Shown piece after piece: positions 40,991 through 50,636 of a stretch of DNA of 64,000 bases. A program made the position numbers and the translations under genes. Within the stretch, counting starts at the first letter, position 1. Each line of letters starts with the position of its first letter. The notes under the pieces are model-generated. The model worked only from the letters and a program-made list of their open reading frames with translations, was not told the origin of the DNA and did no database searches. This DNA is from Epiperipatus broadwayi (lineage: Eukaryota > Onychophora > Udeonychophora > Euonychophora > Peripatidae). The stretch is from contig JAQFVV010006354.1 of NCBI GenBank assembly GCA_028023455.1, forward strand, positions 1,807,615-1,871,614. Reading direction: 5' to 3'.

Positions 40991-42956
40991 AATCTGCAGC
41001 GGCGAAAATACGCAAAAAGCAACGCAAATTAGAACAACGCGATCAGTTAACGTCAATCATGCGAATGTTATAGAATACAATCTTTCCGCGAACAAGAGAA
41101 AAAATTATGAACCCAGTTTCACATCAACGCTTGTGCCTGAAAACAAAACAAAAAACCCAGATCACACTAGTAGTGAAGAGTCTACAGACATCAGCTCTTC
41201 CTCTGAAATAAAGCAAAACATTGGATATTCCAAACATCAAGATGATAATCACGATTCCAATAAAACAACAAATGAACAATTTAAGCAATCACAAAGTTAT
41301 ATAACTAAACCAGATTATACACAAAAAGATAATATAACAGCCAACACTTATGCAAACATTGTAAAATCAAACAATAATGACAAATCAGTAACAGGAAACA
41401 AAAAACACAATTCAAATAATCCGCAAGACAATAATGATGCCACACAACAATTGATTGAGTTGATGGGGGAGTTGGATGAGGCATCAGACACAGGAATGTT
41501 TATACATGAGCCATCAAACAGTTCTCATGACCAACTCAATAATCATCAGCTTTATACTGAAACAGTTACCAAATTCAATGAAGCCATGCCACAAGGATTA
41601 CTAAAATCTTTCGCTATCTTCAATGATGAAGCCTCACTCATCCTGTCAACTACAGACCACTTACTAAGATTATTCCCTTTTCCAACCAGTAAACTCTTCG
41701 ACCTGCTAAAAGCCCAAGATCTCTGGAAAGTGATTCAAAGGGTATCATATCACCCCAACCCTCGTTATATAATCCTCCAGTTTACAAACATCATGGCAAA
41801 ACAAGCTTTTAAAAACAAATATAGGATACTTGATAACAGATACCTAATTACCATCAATCCAAACATAGTCCGTGACACTTCAATAAGTGGCAGGGTAAAA
41901 AATTGTGGTTTGGGATTCAATATTTCTGACTTACAAAACCTTCTAATGCCTTATGGGCAAGTCACTTCTTTTAAATATCTTAGGGTCCCTGGAATACAAG
42001 AAGAAGTTCCGCAAAACATAGCACTCTTTCGAATTACATTAAAAAAAGGAATAGTGCCATTAGATATCCCCCCTACAATCCGTATTGGAAGAGTGCCTCT
42101 TTTCATCTCATTCTGGGGAGTAGAATCGCAATGTTTCGAATGCAGGAAGACGGGACACCTGCTGCGCAACTGCCCATCCAGACAATGCACCTCTTGCGGT
42201 ACCTTTGCGGGTCGGTCACATCAGTGTGGCTCAAAAGAAGAGCATATACAAGAACAGCAAAACATGCAACAGACAAAACCCGAAATAGAACATAATCAAG
42301 ATATAAATTTAGAGCATGAGACTTCTATCAAGCTGAAAACATATAATCAGTCAACAAATGATTCTCATCAAAACAACATAAAAAATCAAAACCAATGCCA
42401 AGAAACCAACCCACAGGGATACCACCAAACACGTCAAAACAAGACAAGCAAAACTTATTTCTCTTCAACAGACACTTGTTCTGACTTTGAGCAAGAAGAA
42501 ACGGATGCTGAAACTAGGCAAGAAGAAACTGCAAGCCTCACAGAGTCTGGGCCTGACCATGTCCCTAAACCCTTCACCACACCACGCAAAAGGAAAAAGC
42601 GCCGCAACAGAAACACACAATCCACCACCTTTGTTCACAACAATAACAATAGCGGAAATATCGATTCAAATGAGACCACCTCAACCTCAGATGACATACA
42701 CTGCAATGCTAGTCCCAACTATAAAAAACGGAAAGATGAATCCCTAAAATCAGATAATGACAATACATCAAACTCATATCATACCCAACCTGAAGCTAAT
42801 ACCTCTGGGCAAATAGCCCCCCAAGATTTAACATTATGGATCCCATCAACTGATCCTGAAGTCTGCCTAATGCAAAAAGACTACCAGCTCACTGCAAGTA
42901 TTCTAGCTAATGAACAAGAAACCAAGCAACCTACTTCAAAATGTCATTCACAATAA
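40956..42956 (+). CDS. LINE ORF1 protein, main part with zinc knuckles
   Basis: 666 codons in this frame. Its own ATG (40956) is probably not the native start, because the upstream frame reads into it. Residues ~1-200 are disordered and N/Q/K/T-rich. Residues ~210-390 form a folded segment with RRM-like or DUF4283-like character, ending in an LFISFWGVESQCFECR-type lead. Two adjacent CCHC-type knuckles follow: C393-C396-H401-C406 and C411-C414-H422-C424. The C-terminus (~430-666) is polar with a basic KRKKRRNR patch at about 550. The protein should bind element RNA in the RNP. The stop at 42954 overlaps the ORF2 ATG (42941) by 16 bp, so ORF2 is probably translated by reinitiation. Confidence 0.85.
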   Translation: MKNKKFFLAKHKICSGENTQKATQIRTTRSVNVNHANVIEYNLSANKRKNYEPSFTSTLVPENKTKNPDHTSSEESTDISSSSEIKQNIGYSKHQDDNHDSNKTTNEQFKQSQSYITKPDYTQKDNITANTYANIVKSNNNDKSVTGNKKHNSNNPQDNNDATQQLIELMGELDEASDTGMFIHEPSNSSHDQLNNHQLYTETVTKFNEAMPQGLLKSFAIFNDEASLILSTTDHLLRLFPFPTSKLFDLLKAQDLWKVIQRVSYHPNPRYIILQFTNIMAKQAFKNKYRILDNRYLITINPNIVRDTSISGRVKNCGLGFNISDLQNLLMPYGQVTSFKYLRVPGIQEEVPQNIALFRITLKKGIVPLDIPPTIRIGRVPLFISFWGVESQCFECRKTGHLLRNCPSRQCTSCGTFAGRSHQCGSKEEHIQEQQNMQQTKPEIEHNQDINLEHETSIKLKTYNQSTNDSHQNNIKNQNQCQETNPQGYHQTRQNKTSKTYFSSTDTCSDFEQEETDAETRQEETASLTESGPDHVPKPFTTPRKRKKRRNRNTQSTTFVHNNNNSGNIDSNETTSTSDDIHCNASPNYKKRKDESLKSDNDNTSNSYHTQPEANTSGQIAPQDLTLWIPSTDPEVCLMQKDYQLTASILANEQETKQPTSKCHSQ

Positions 42957-45900
42957 CGTCACTCAACGTCAGGGGGCTTAACTCCAAAGACAGGGCGTTT
43001 GCTATCTCACATTGGTTCAAACTCCAAAAACCAGATATACTTTGCTTATCAGAAACTAAGCTTCACCTTCACACAGACCCCACGATAATAAAAACAATAG
43101 AGAGCTTTGGTTACTTTATTTACTCTTTCTCCATCTCAGCTACCGCTGGGGTTGCTCTCATCATCAATAGAAATTCAATTATTGACTTCTTCAAAATCCT
43201 GCACATAGATACCAATTGCATTATTGCTACTATACAAATCCAGGGTTTTCTGTTCACTCTTATCAATGTGTATCTGGTTAAAGATGAACAAATAGTACAC
43301 AAAGTTATACATAATATAAACATAGCAATTAGATCGAACCCTAGCCCAGTTATCTGGCTTGGTGATTTCAACCACACTTTTGACAATTTTGAGAAAAAAT
43401 ATTTAAAGATGGTTGCTAGAAACATACACAGTGGGAAAGCACTCTTTCATGAAGGAGCCTTCTCTTTCTATACCAGAAGTACTCACTCGCTCATAGACCT
43501 CATATTCTACTCTCCTGAAATGATCTCGTTCATAGATACACAGCTCTGGCCTATTGCCTTTTCAGATCATCTCGCTGTTCAAGCTACCATCAAATTGCAA
43601 CCACAACTTCATACATCAACCAACCTCCCCCGAACGATGAGATTACTCAACAGGCACAATGTGCCCCCCCAATTAATCTCAGATATATACATCACCTTTC
43701 AAGAACAGAAGATATGGAATCTACCAGCATTACAAGGATGGAATACATTTATAACCACAACACAAAAGTTTATTAACCAATACAATAGATACCAGAAAGG
43801 GCCATTAAGATTACTCTCAGAACTTGATCGGACTACATCTGAACTGAAAAGCATCCAAGTTACAGAACACAACATCCCACAAATTCTACTCCTAAAACAT
43901 ACATATAAACAAACCAGAATGACTCTTGTGGAATATATTCGTATTAAGCGAGCACGCAATTATCTGGAACAACAAGATTGTTGGACTCCAGCTTATATCA
44001 GATGGGCCCTCGGGTCAGGAAAAAGAAATCACACACCCTCCTCTTTGTGCCTTGACGGTTTTACTTACTCTGGCATCAGTATGCTTAACAAAATTAGGGA
44101 TTATTATTCCACCAAACTGCAGCCCATTGGAACTGTTGCCAGACGACACAAATTTGTGAAAGACTCAAATAACTCTCACAGCATTACTGAAGCTGATATC
44201 ATCTCCAAAATTAAAAGCCTGCCTGAACACACTCATCCCGGCATGCATGGAATTCCTAGATTTCTTCTGTTACACTTGGAAAAATTTACCATACATGTTA
44301 CAAGGGGAATCATTGATCTCTTAGCCACTGATAGCCTACATCTTCCAGGGATATATCCTATATCAGTGGTCCCTTTTATAAAAAAGAAAGATTTACCTGT
44401 GGACTTAAATAACATTAGGCCAATATCCATGGTTCCTCTCCTAATCAAAATTATCGAAAGCATTATAAAAGATAAAATTCAAGAGAAAATCATATCAAAA
44501 CTTTCCAGGCATCAATATGCTAAGAGGGGTTCATCGACTGGCGATGCTGTAAGCCGATTTCGACTCCTTGTTGATCATATCCGTAGAACAAAACAATCCC
44601 GGCCAGTCGCAGTCCAACTAGACTTTGCCGGGGCTTTTGACTCTGTCCGAATAGATGTACTACTTGGTGAACTAGAGGCTCTTCATGTTCCTTTGGCATA
44701 CATTCAGATCATAGAGAATCTCCTAGCAAATCGAGAGATTTTTTTTTCTCTAAATGGGAGAATTGCCCCTGGGTTCAAACCCTGCATCTCCATTCCCCAG
44801 GGCTCCCCATTAAGTGCTCTCCTCTTCATGATCTATATAAATCCCTTGCTTTTGAGCATTGAGGATGCACTGCCTGGGATCTCCATCCCTCTTCTTAATG
44901 AAAACATCTCCCACATCTCCTACATGGATGATGTGGTGGTGTTTCTTAAATCACATGAAGAAATAAACATTCTTGAAAGCCTATTACAGCACTATGCTCA
45001 GACGCATGGGCTTACCGTTAACAGGAACAAATCAGCAATTTGGAATATCAAAACAGCTAACAGGATAACAGGTTCATTACAAGCTATGCCTCAGCCTTTC
45101 TTGGGATTCAATATGTCACTATCCCCTACAGCAATGAGGATGGAAACACAACGAAGACTACTAAACAAAATAGACATCATCATAACATGCCTCTCAAGAA
45201 TATATATATCTACATTTGGAAAGGTTTCACTCTTAAACTCCCTCATACTCCCCAAGATTATATATTATCTTGCGGGTTTTAAACCAACAGAAGCTTTCAT
45301 TAAAAAAGTAGAATCCCATTGTCTGCGACTCTGTAGAGGTGGGCGCAAATCATTTATCAGTCTGCGCACCCTTCAAAAGCCAAGAGACATGAATGGACTG
45401 GGACTGCATTCAATAAAGGTATTTGCAATACAGAGAACTTACAATATGATCCATAAACTTTATTCTGATTGCAGGACCTTCCAATGTCCGCTTCCCAAAG
45501 AGCAAGTGCTTCCCACTGATAGACCGCCCCCTCAGAGGTTCACTCCCATCTGGCTACAAATGCAGATATCATACATTTTTACGCACATAGTACCTTCCGC
45601 GACCATGTTCAATTCAAAAATAACCTATTGGGAAGCCTTCAACCTATCCAACTCAAATACCCAGAAGGCACACACTTACCTCCCCATCAACATAAACAAA
45701 CTGCGCAAACTAGCCCGTAGATTGAAACTAGCACCTAAACACACAGACTTTCTTCTCAAAATTAACCTTGGTAGCCTCTCCACTGCTATATTTCTTAATA
45801 GAAGAGGCTTCCGCATAGATCCCATATGTTGTCTCTGTCTTTCCAGCCCAGAAGATATGGACCATATCCTTCGCCTTTGTCCGGTCTGGCAGGGACTAAG

Positions 45901-46198
45901 ACAAAACTTCCAGAAACACATTGATAATAATGGTCCAGATCTAACATCTCTTGAAGGGGTTTTAAATAGAGGCATTTTCGCTGAAATCAGGCTCGCCACC
46001 TACATAAACTTTGCCATCTGGTTGACCAGATGCAAGGTGATTTTTCAAAAATTACCGCTTAACGAAATCAATAACTGCTTTCTCAGCATAATTAAAAATA
46101 TCCAAGAAACAGACAAGAGAGAGGCCGATCCATACCTGGCCATATTAACATGGGAATTCACAACTGGTCTAAACAGCACCTCTCCAACCAACCCCTAA
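42941..46198 (+). CDS. LINE ORF2 protein: endonuclease, reverse transcriptase, C-terminal Cys/His motif
   Basis: 1085 codons, uninterrupted. Endonuclease of the APE/exonuclease III type: SLNVRGL (7-13), SETK with the catalytic Glu (37-40), GDFN (141-144), SLIDLIFY (183-190) and SDH (208-210). Reverse transcriptase: NNIRPISMVP (490-499), motif A DFAGAFD (561-567), PQGSPLS (619-625), and the catalytic YMDD box (661-664). A C-terminal CCLC...H...C motif (963-980) resembles the zinc-binding end of L1 and plant LINE proteins. Length and domain order are normal for Tx1/L1 elements, and no key residue is missing. The protein would nick target DNA and copy the RNA there. It starts inside the end of ORF1. 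Confidence 0.93.
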   Translation: MSFTITSLNVRGLNSKDRAFAISHWFKLQKPDILCLSETKLHLHTDPTIIKTIESFGYFIYSFSISATAGVALIINRNSIIDFFKILHIDTNCIIATIQIQGFLFTLINVYLVKDEQIVHKVIHNINIAIRSNPSPVIWLGDFNHTFDNFEKKYLKMVARNIHSGKALFHEGAFSFYTRSTHSLIDLIFYSPEMISFIDTQLWPIAFSDHLAVQATIKLQPQLHTSTNLPRTMRLLNRHNVPPQLISDIYITFQEQKIWNLPALQGWNTFITTTQKFINQYNRYQKGPLRLLSELDRTTSELKSIQVTEHNIPQILLLKHTYKQTRMTLVEYIRIKRARNYLEQQDCWTPAYIRWALGSGKRNHTPSSLCLDGFTYSGISMLNKIRDYYSTKLQPIGTVARRHKFVKDSNNSHSITEADIISKIKSLPEHTHPGMHGIPRFLLLHLEKFTIHVTRGIIDLLATDSLHLPGIYPISVVPFIKKKDLPVDLNNIRPISMVPLLIKIIESIIKDKIQEKIISKLSRHQYAKRGSSTGDAVSRFRLLVDHIRRTKQSRPVAVQLDFAGAFDSVRIDVLLGELEALHVPLAYIQIIENLLANREIFFSLNGRIAPGFKPCISIPQGSPLSALLFMIYINPLLLSIEDALPGISIPLLNENISHISYMDDVVVFLKSHEEINILESLLQHYAQTHGLTVNRNKSAIWNIKTANRITGSLQAMPQPFLGFNMSLSPTAMRMETQRRLLNKIDIIITCLSRIYISTFGKVSLLNSLILPKIIYYLAGFKPTEAFIKKVESHCLRLCRGGRKSFISLRTLQKPRDMNGLGLHSIKVFAIQRTYNMIHKLYSDCRTFQCPLPKEQVLPTDRPPPQRFTPIWLQMQISYIFTHIVPSATMFNSKITYWEAFNLSNSNTQKAHTYLPININKLRKLARRLKLAPKHTDFLLKINLGSLSTAIFLNRRGFRIDPICCLCLSSPEDMDHILRLCPVWQGLRQNFQKHIDNNGPDLTSLEGVLNRGIFAEIRLATYINFAIWLTRCKVIFQKLPLNEINNCFLSIIKNIQETDKREADPYLAILTWEFTTGLNSTSPTNP

Positions 46199-46476
46199 AT
46201 AATTTATATGAAAATATTTATTATGACTTAATATCTTATTATGATTTAATAAAACCCTCCAACCATAACTTGCCAAAACAGGGTTTACTAACAAAGGTAT
46301 TTCGTTATAGACTAGATGATTAATATTCACCTTGCATCCACAGGTTATATTCTACTGACTTTTGAATCATTTCTTCTCTGTATATACCACCCTGTAACCT
46401 CGACTAGATATTTCTTGTTATTTTTTTTTTTTTTTTTGTAATCACTTATAGGTCAAATAAAATTATCTTGAAAAAG
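46199..46476 (+). other. 3' UTR of the Tx1/L1-like LINE
   Basis: Includes a T17 run (46421-46437), AATAAA at 46456-46461, and an end CTTGAAAAAG just before the target-site duplication. There is no long poly(A). Confidence 0.75.
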
Positions 46477-46490
46477 AAAAATCACATAGG
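46477..46490. repeat. 14-bp target-site duplication, right of the Tx1/L1-like LINE
   Basis: Exact copy of 40352-40365. Confidence 0.9.
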
Positions 46491-46497
46491 CATGCCA

Positions 46498-46537
<40 letters not shown>
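46498..46537. repeat. (ATT)n at the left edge of the CR1-like LINE
   Basis: About 13 ATT units, seven bases after the preceding LINE's target-site duplication. A much longer ATT tract is at the other end of the CR1-like element. Confidence 0.95.
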
Positions 46538-46761
46538 GTCTCTTGTGGAAGAAAGACATGTTTTTTTTTTCCTCTTAAGACTATTGGAATTTTTTCTTTT
46601 GTTAAGAAGTCTCTCATTATTTTTTTATCAGATTTGTTGGATATTGTACTTAATTCAATATTATGTTTATGTTAGACATAATTTAATTTGGTACTATGTT
46701 TATAAAACTTATTCATTTTATAAACCTTTAATCAAGAATTAATATGAGCATATTTTTTGTA

Positions 46762-47220
46762 ACATTGAATTGGATCAAAATGTGTTTTTTTAACGATTTT
46801 TAGGATTTCTATTGTTCTAATATAATTCATCATTGAAAACTGCTTTGACCTTAAAATTATTTAATGGAATACCTTCTTTTAATAGATTGTTTACTGAGAT
46901 ATAATTACACCTTTGGAATTTTAGAAGTAAATGGATTTTTTTTTTTTTTAGTGTTTTTTCTTTTTAAAGTGATCTGCATTTGGAACTAAAACGCCTGGAG
47001 AATTTTATTACTGAAACTTATATTTTCTGTAACATTGAATTGGATCAAAATGTGTTTTAGCATTTCTATTGTTTTAATATAATTCATCATTGAAAACTGC
47101 TTTGACCTTAAAATTATTTAATGGAATACCTTAAAATTATTTAAAGGAATTCATTCTTTTAATAGATTGTTTACTGAGATATAATTAAGCCTTTGGAATT
47201 TTAGAAGAAAAGCGAAAACT
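46762..47220 (+). repeat. tandem repeats in the 5' UTR of the CR1-like LINE
   Basis: The block AACATTGAATTGGATCAAAA... through GGAATTTTAGAAG occurs at 46762-46932 and again at about 47028-47206, a period of about 266 bp. A second, shorter repeat (GAAAACTGTG...ATAACATGATNGTATAAATGTACA) occurs at about 47210-47285 and 47377-47470. Repeated 5' UTR units act as promoter monomers in some other LINEs; that role here is inference. Confidence 0.8.
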
Positions 47221-47539
47221 GTGGATATGAAGAAAGAGAAAAGTAGTTAACAATTTAATAACATGATCGTATAAATGTACACATACTTGAACATTTTTTC
47301 TTCTGAGTTTTTTTTTTTTTTTTTTTATCATCATTGTCTTATATATATGTGTGTTCATTTGGATTTTTAAAGGAAAAGTGAAAACTGTGAATATTGAGAG
47401 AAAAGATTTTAAACTGTAAATCAAATAATAATTTAATATATTTAATAACATGATGGTATAAATGTACAGATATTATCAACATTATTGCTTCAGAGTCATC
47501 ATTGTTTTATATATTGTGCTTAATATTTTTGTTTTTATC

Positions 47540-49489
47540 ATGCCTCCCTATTCCTTTCCCTGTCCAATTTGTCAATCTGTTATTTATGGAAGGCAAAAAT
47601 CTTTGAAATGCTCTGGGCCTTGTGGTTTGAAATATCACTTTGACTGTTTTAATTCTGTTAATAATAAAGATTGTAGTGGGTCTGTTTTTATGTGTGATTG
47701 TTGTAAGATTTCTCTTAATAATGATGCAGCCTTTTCTTCTCAATCATCTTTTTTAGATTCATCAATTGCTGATTCAGATCATTCTTCTGTAAATGCTTTA
47801 GTTGGTCAGCTTATTCCTGATAAAGATGGTATTTCAGATGTTACCTTTTGTCATGGTTGTTCTTTGATTATTTCTGATATGGCCATGAGGATTAAGTGTT
47901 CTGGTCAATGTCAGAAGTATTTTCATTTGTCTTGTACTAAGCTGTCTAAATCTGATGCTATTATTTTTCAAACAATTGGTAATGGATTTTTTAAATGTCA
48001 GGCTTGTAATAATATAACTTTAAATATGAAGTTTCCAGATGTTGATAATGAACTTCTTGATGAATTGGTAATAGATAATGACTCAACAGAGTCATTAGTC
48101 AATAACATCATGGTTTTAGATTCTGAAGACAATGAGTGTAACTTGGTCAAACCTATGATCTCTGAGGGTCATATTACTAAGGAAAATTCAGATTTGATAA
48201 TAGTGTCTTCTTCTGATAATACTTCAGTTCAGATTGTTAGGGAAGATTCTCATGATTCTAGTGAATTAAATAATATTTCTAAATCTAATACTAGATTATC
48301 AGATGTTGTGGAGACAGGTGTTAATTCTACTATTGCATCCACAGGAATGTTTGAGTCTTTTTCTGTTGATTTGAACTGCATAGATAAATGTGTTAATGAT
48401 ATCATTTCACAACCTGAACATTTTACTTTAGAGGTTTTACAATCTTATTCTATGTCTCTAATTCATTCTCTAATTATTAAGATGTCTCAACTTTGTAATA
48501 AATCATTGAATTGTTCTTCTAATTTTAGCAAAGGTATTCAATGCTCTCTTCCTTCTGTCAAGTCAACTTGTTTTTCCAAAGTGAGTTCACATAAAACCAG
48601 AATATTTTACAATAAAAATTTTCATAATAAATATCATGAAAAGCATGATACTAGTAATAATATTAGTTTATATGCTAGCAAGAGTTACAATAATATAAAA
48701 AATGTTGTACACCATAATACTGGTTCAGAGTCTCAATCATTTGTTGAGAAAGATAAAACTTGTTATGAGACTGGAGTGAAAGATCTAGGTTCTTCTATAA
48801 ATCATAGGGATGATTTACTTTTCAAAAAACACATTAAAAGAAAGAATGATTTTGGGCAGAATATTTCTAAAGAGAATGAGGAACTTGGGCTTAAAGGTCC
48901 AATTTCTTATAGAGGTCCTAATAATTCTAATGCATCTTATAAATGGTGGCCTTACAGTTCTGTTTCATCAATATATTCTTCTAATACCTCTTCTCCTTTT
49001 CAGCAATTTTCTAATAGAAAATTATCAGTTAGGCAGCTTGGTAAACAGGATAGTTTACCCCATAATTTTAGACTATATTCAAATAAATTTTTTAATAAAA
49101 AATTTAATAATTATACTTCTAATTTTGGACAGGATATTTCTAAAGATAGTGAAAAACTTAGGTTTAAAGATCCAATTTCTTATAGAAGTCCTAATAATAG
49201 TAACGGTTCATTATTAATTAAGGATAATGATAAATATTATAAATATTTGGTATCAAATTTGCCAGTAGATGCTAATTCTTCTGATGTACAGAGATTTTTG
49301 GAAGACAAACTTCAGGTTAAGGTCATATGTATTAAGATTAATATGTTTAATTCTAATATTAGTAGTTTTTTTGTTTCAATTCCCAAACATAAGCATTTGG
49401 AGTTTATTTCGAATCATTTATGGCCTTGCGGTACTACATTAAAAATTTTCTATGGTTCTTTGGCTAGTTCATTAATACTTTCTGATTAA
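47540..49489 (+). CDS. CR1-like ORF1 protein: two PHD fingers and an RRM-like domain
   Basis: I choose the ATG at 47540 (MPPYSF), because PHD 1 begins just after it. An in-frame ATG at 47462 would add a hydrophobic stretch read from UTR repeats. 649 residues. PHD 1: C8, C11, C24, C28, H33, C36, C52, C55. PHD 2: C104, C107, C120, C124, H129, C132, C153, C156. Both are complete C4HC3 patterns. The middle is S/N-rich and contains a duplicated ~30-residue segment (PISYR-PNNSN core). The last ~80 residues (YLVSNLP..., SSFFVSIP, LWPCGTTLKIFYG) match the RRM-like end common in PHD-type ORF1 proteins. The protein would bind RNA and perhaps histone tails. The frame is intact. Confidence 0.88.
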   Translation: MPPYSFPCPICQSVIYGRQKSLKCSGPCGLKYHFDCFNSVNNKDCSGSVFMCDCCKISLNNDAAFSSQSSFLDSSIADSDHSSVNALVGQLIPDKDGISDVTFCHGCSLIISDMAMRIKCSGQCQKYFHLSCTKLSKSDAIIFQTIGNGFFKCQACNNITLNMKFPDVDNELLDELVIDNDSTESLVNNIMVLDSEDNECNLVKPMISEGHITKENSDLIIVSSSDNTSVQIVREDSHDSSELNNISKSNTRLSDVVETGVNSTIASTGMFESFSVDLNCIDKCVNDIISQPEHFTLEVLQSYSMSLIHSLIIKMSQLCNKSLNCSSNFSKGIQCSLPSVKSTCFSKVSSHKTRIFYNKNFHNKYHEKHDTSNNISLYASKSYNNIKNVVHHNTGSESQSFVEKDKTCYETGVKDLGSSINHRDDLLFKKHIKRKNDFGQNISKENEELGLKGPISYRGPNNSNASYKWWPYSSVSSIYSSNTSSPFQQFSNRKLSVRQLGKQDSLPHNFRLYSNKFFNKKFNNYTSNFGQDISKDSEKLRFKDPISYRSPNNSNGSLLIKDNDKYYKYLVSNLPVDANSSDVQRFLEDKLQVKVICIKINMFNSNISSFFVSIPKHKHLEFISNHLWPCGTTLKIFYGSLASSLILSD

Positions 49490-49571
49490 TTTCTTTTGCC
49501 CATATCGTCCTTTATTAACATTTTTTTTTCTCTCTTGATTATTGTTTGTTTTTATATATTTTTTTGATATT

Positions 49572-50636
49572 ATGTTTGGAATTTGTTGTTTTTATATAAA
49601 CATTCGTGGGATGAGAACTAAGACTGCAAAAATTAAGCAATTCTTCAGTTCTGAAAATTTTGATATTGTTTTTATTTCAGAAACTTGGCTTACTCAACAC
49701 ATTTCAGATGATGTTTTTATGGACAATAGATATAAAGTACTTCGAACAGATAGATCTTCTGATGTTGCTTCCAAGGGTGGAGGCACGCTCATTGCTTTCG
49801 AATGTAATTTTATACATAAGTATATTCCTATTTCATTATCATCTTGTGAAGCTACATGGTGTGAAATAAGTTTGAAAAATAGTGTCAAAGTTCTTTTGGG
49901 TACTATCTACATAAAACCAACATTATCCTTTTTAGAGTTTAATGAGTTTCTTTCTATTCTTGAAGATTTTTTAATCAAATATGAATCATATATACTTATT
50001 ACTGGTGATTTTAATATTCCTGATTTATATTTAGGTACTACTATCATAGATTCAGTCTCTTTTTCACCTAAAGCATTGAGAATGATTTGTTTTTGCAATT
50101 TGTTAAATTTAAAACAATTTAATCCATACACCAATTTTAATGATAACACATTGGATTATATTCTTAGTAATTTTCCTACAATTGAATGTTTAACTACTAC
50201 TTCTCTTCCTTTTTCCATTGATTTGCATCATCCTCCCTTAGAATTTTATATTAATATTAAATTTAATAGACTTTGTCCTTTTAAAATTATGAAGAGAAAC
50301 TACAAAAAAGGAAATTATTTGGGTCTTTGTTTACAATTATCTAATTTTAACTGGGAAAAATTGTATTCTTCATCTGATGGAGATTTCTGTATGAAGTTTT
50401 TTGAACAATCATTTAGTGAACTAATTGACAAATACATTCCTAAAGAAAAAATTTTAACTAACCATTTTCCTCTCTGGTTTTCAGTTTCTCTTAAAGAAAT
50501 TATTAAAAGGAAATCATTTCATCATCGTAAATATTGGAAAACTAAGAACTTAAATTATTATAACAATTTTATTAATTATAGAAGATTGTCTAAGGTTATA
50601 TATTATAGAATTTCAAAAATTTATACAAAACACTGA
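49572..50636 (+). pseudogene. CR1-like ORF2, endonuclease part, up to a frameshift
   Basis: Likely start is the ATG at 49572 (MFGICC); an earlier ATG at 49542 adds a T-rich leader peptide. APE-type endonuclease signatures, numbered from 49542, are NIRG (20-23), SETWL with the catalytic Glu (46-50), GDFNIPD (155-161) and DYILSN (205-210). The usual SDH end is altered to DLHHPP (227-232), so the catalytic Asp-His pair may be displaced. The frame then covers the linker rich in K, Y, N and H and stops at 50634. Coding similarity continues in the next frame from about 50600, so a one-base indel in the A/T-rich stretch at about 50600-50625 splits ORF2. Confidence 0.82.

Larger units (their letters stand above)
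40366..46476 (+). mobile_element. full-length Tx1/L1-like LINE (non-LTR retrotransposon)
   Basis: 6.1 kb bounded by a perfect 14-bp target-site duplication. Order: 5' UTR (40366-40600, starting ACCTGACCTCTAGCGGCTC), ORF1 with zinc knuckles, ORF2 with apurinic-like endonuclease, reverse transcriptase and a C-terminal Cys/His motif, then a 3' UTR with AATAAA at 46456 and an A-rich tail. Base composition (C-rich, many CCC and GCC) differs from the AT-rich flanks. A complete 5' end, intact ORF2 and exact duplication indicate a recent insertion. Clade assignment rests on the LNVRGLNS endonuclease start, YMDD, PQGSPLS and the C-terminal Cys/His motif. Confidence 0.93.

Noticed and set aside
41951-45999. 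Frames on the minus strand opposite LINE ORF1 and ORF2
   Set aside because: They are antisense shadows of the well supported plus-strand ORFs.
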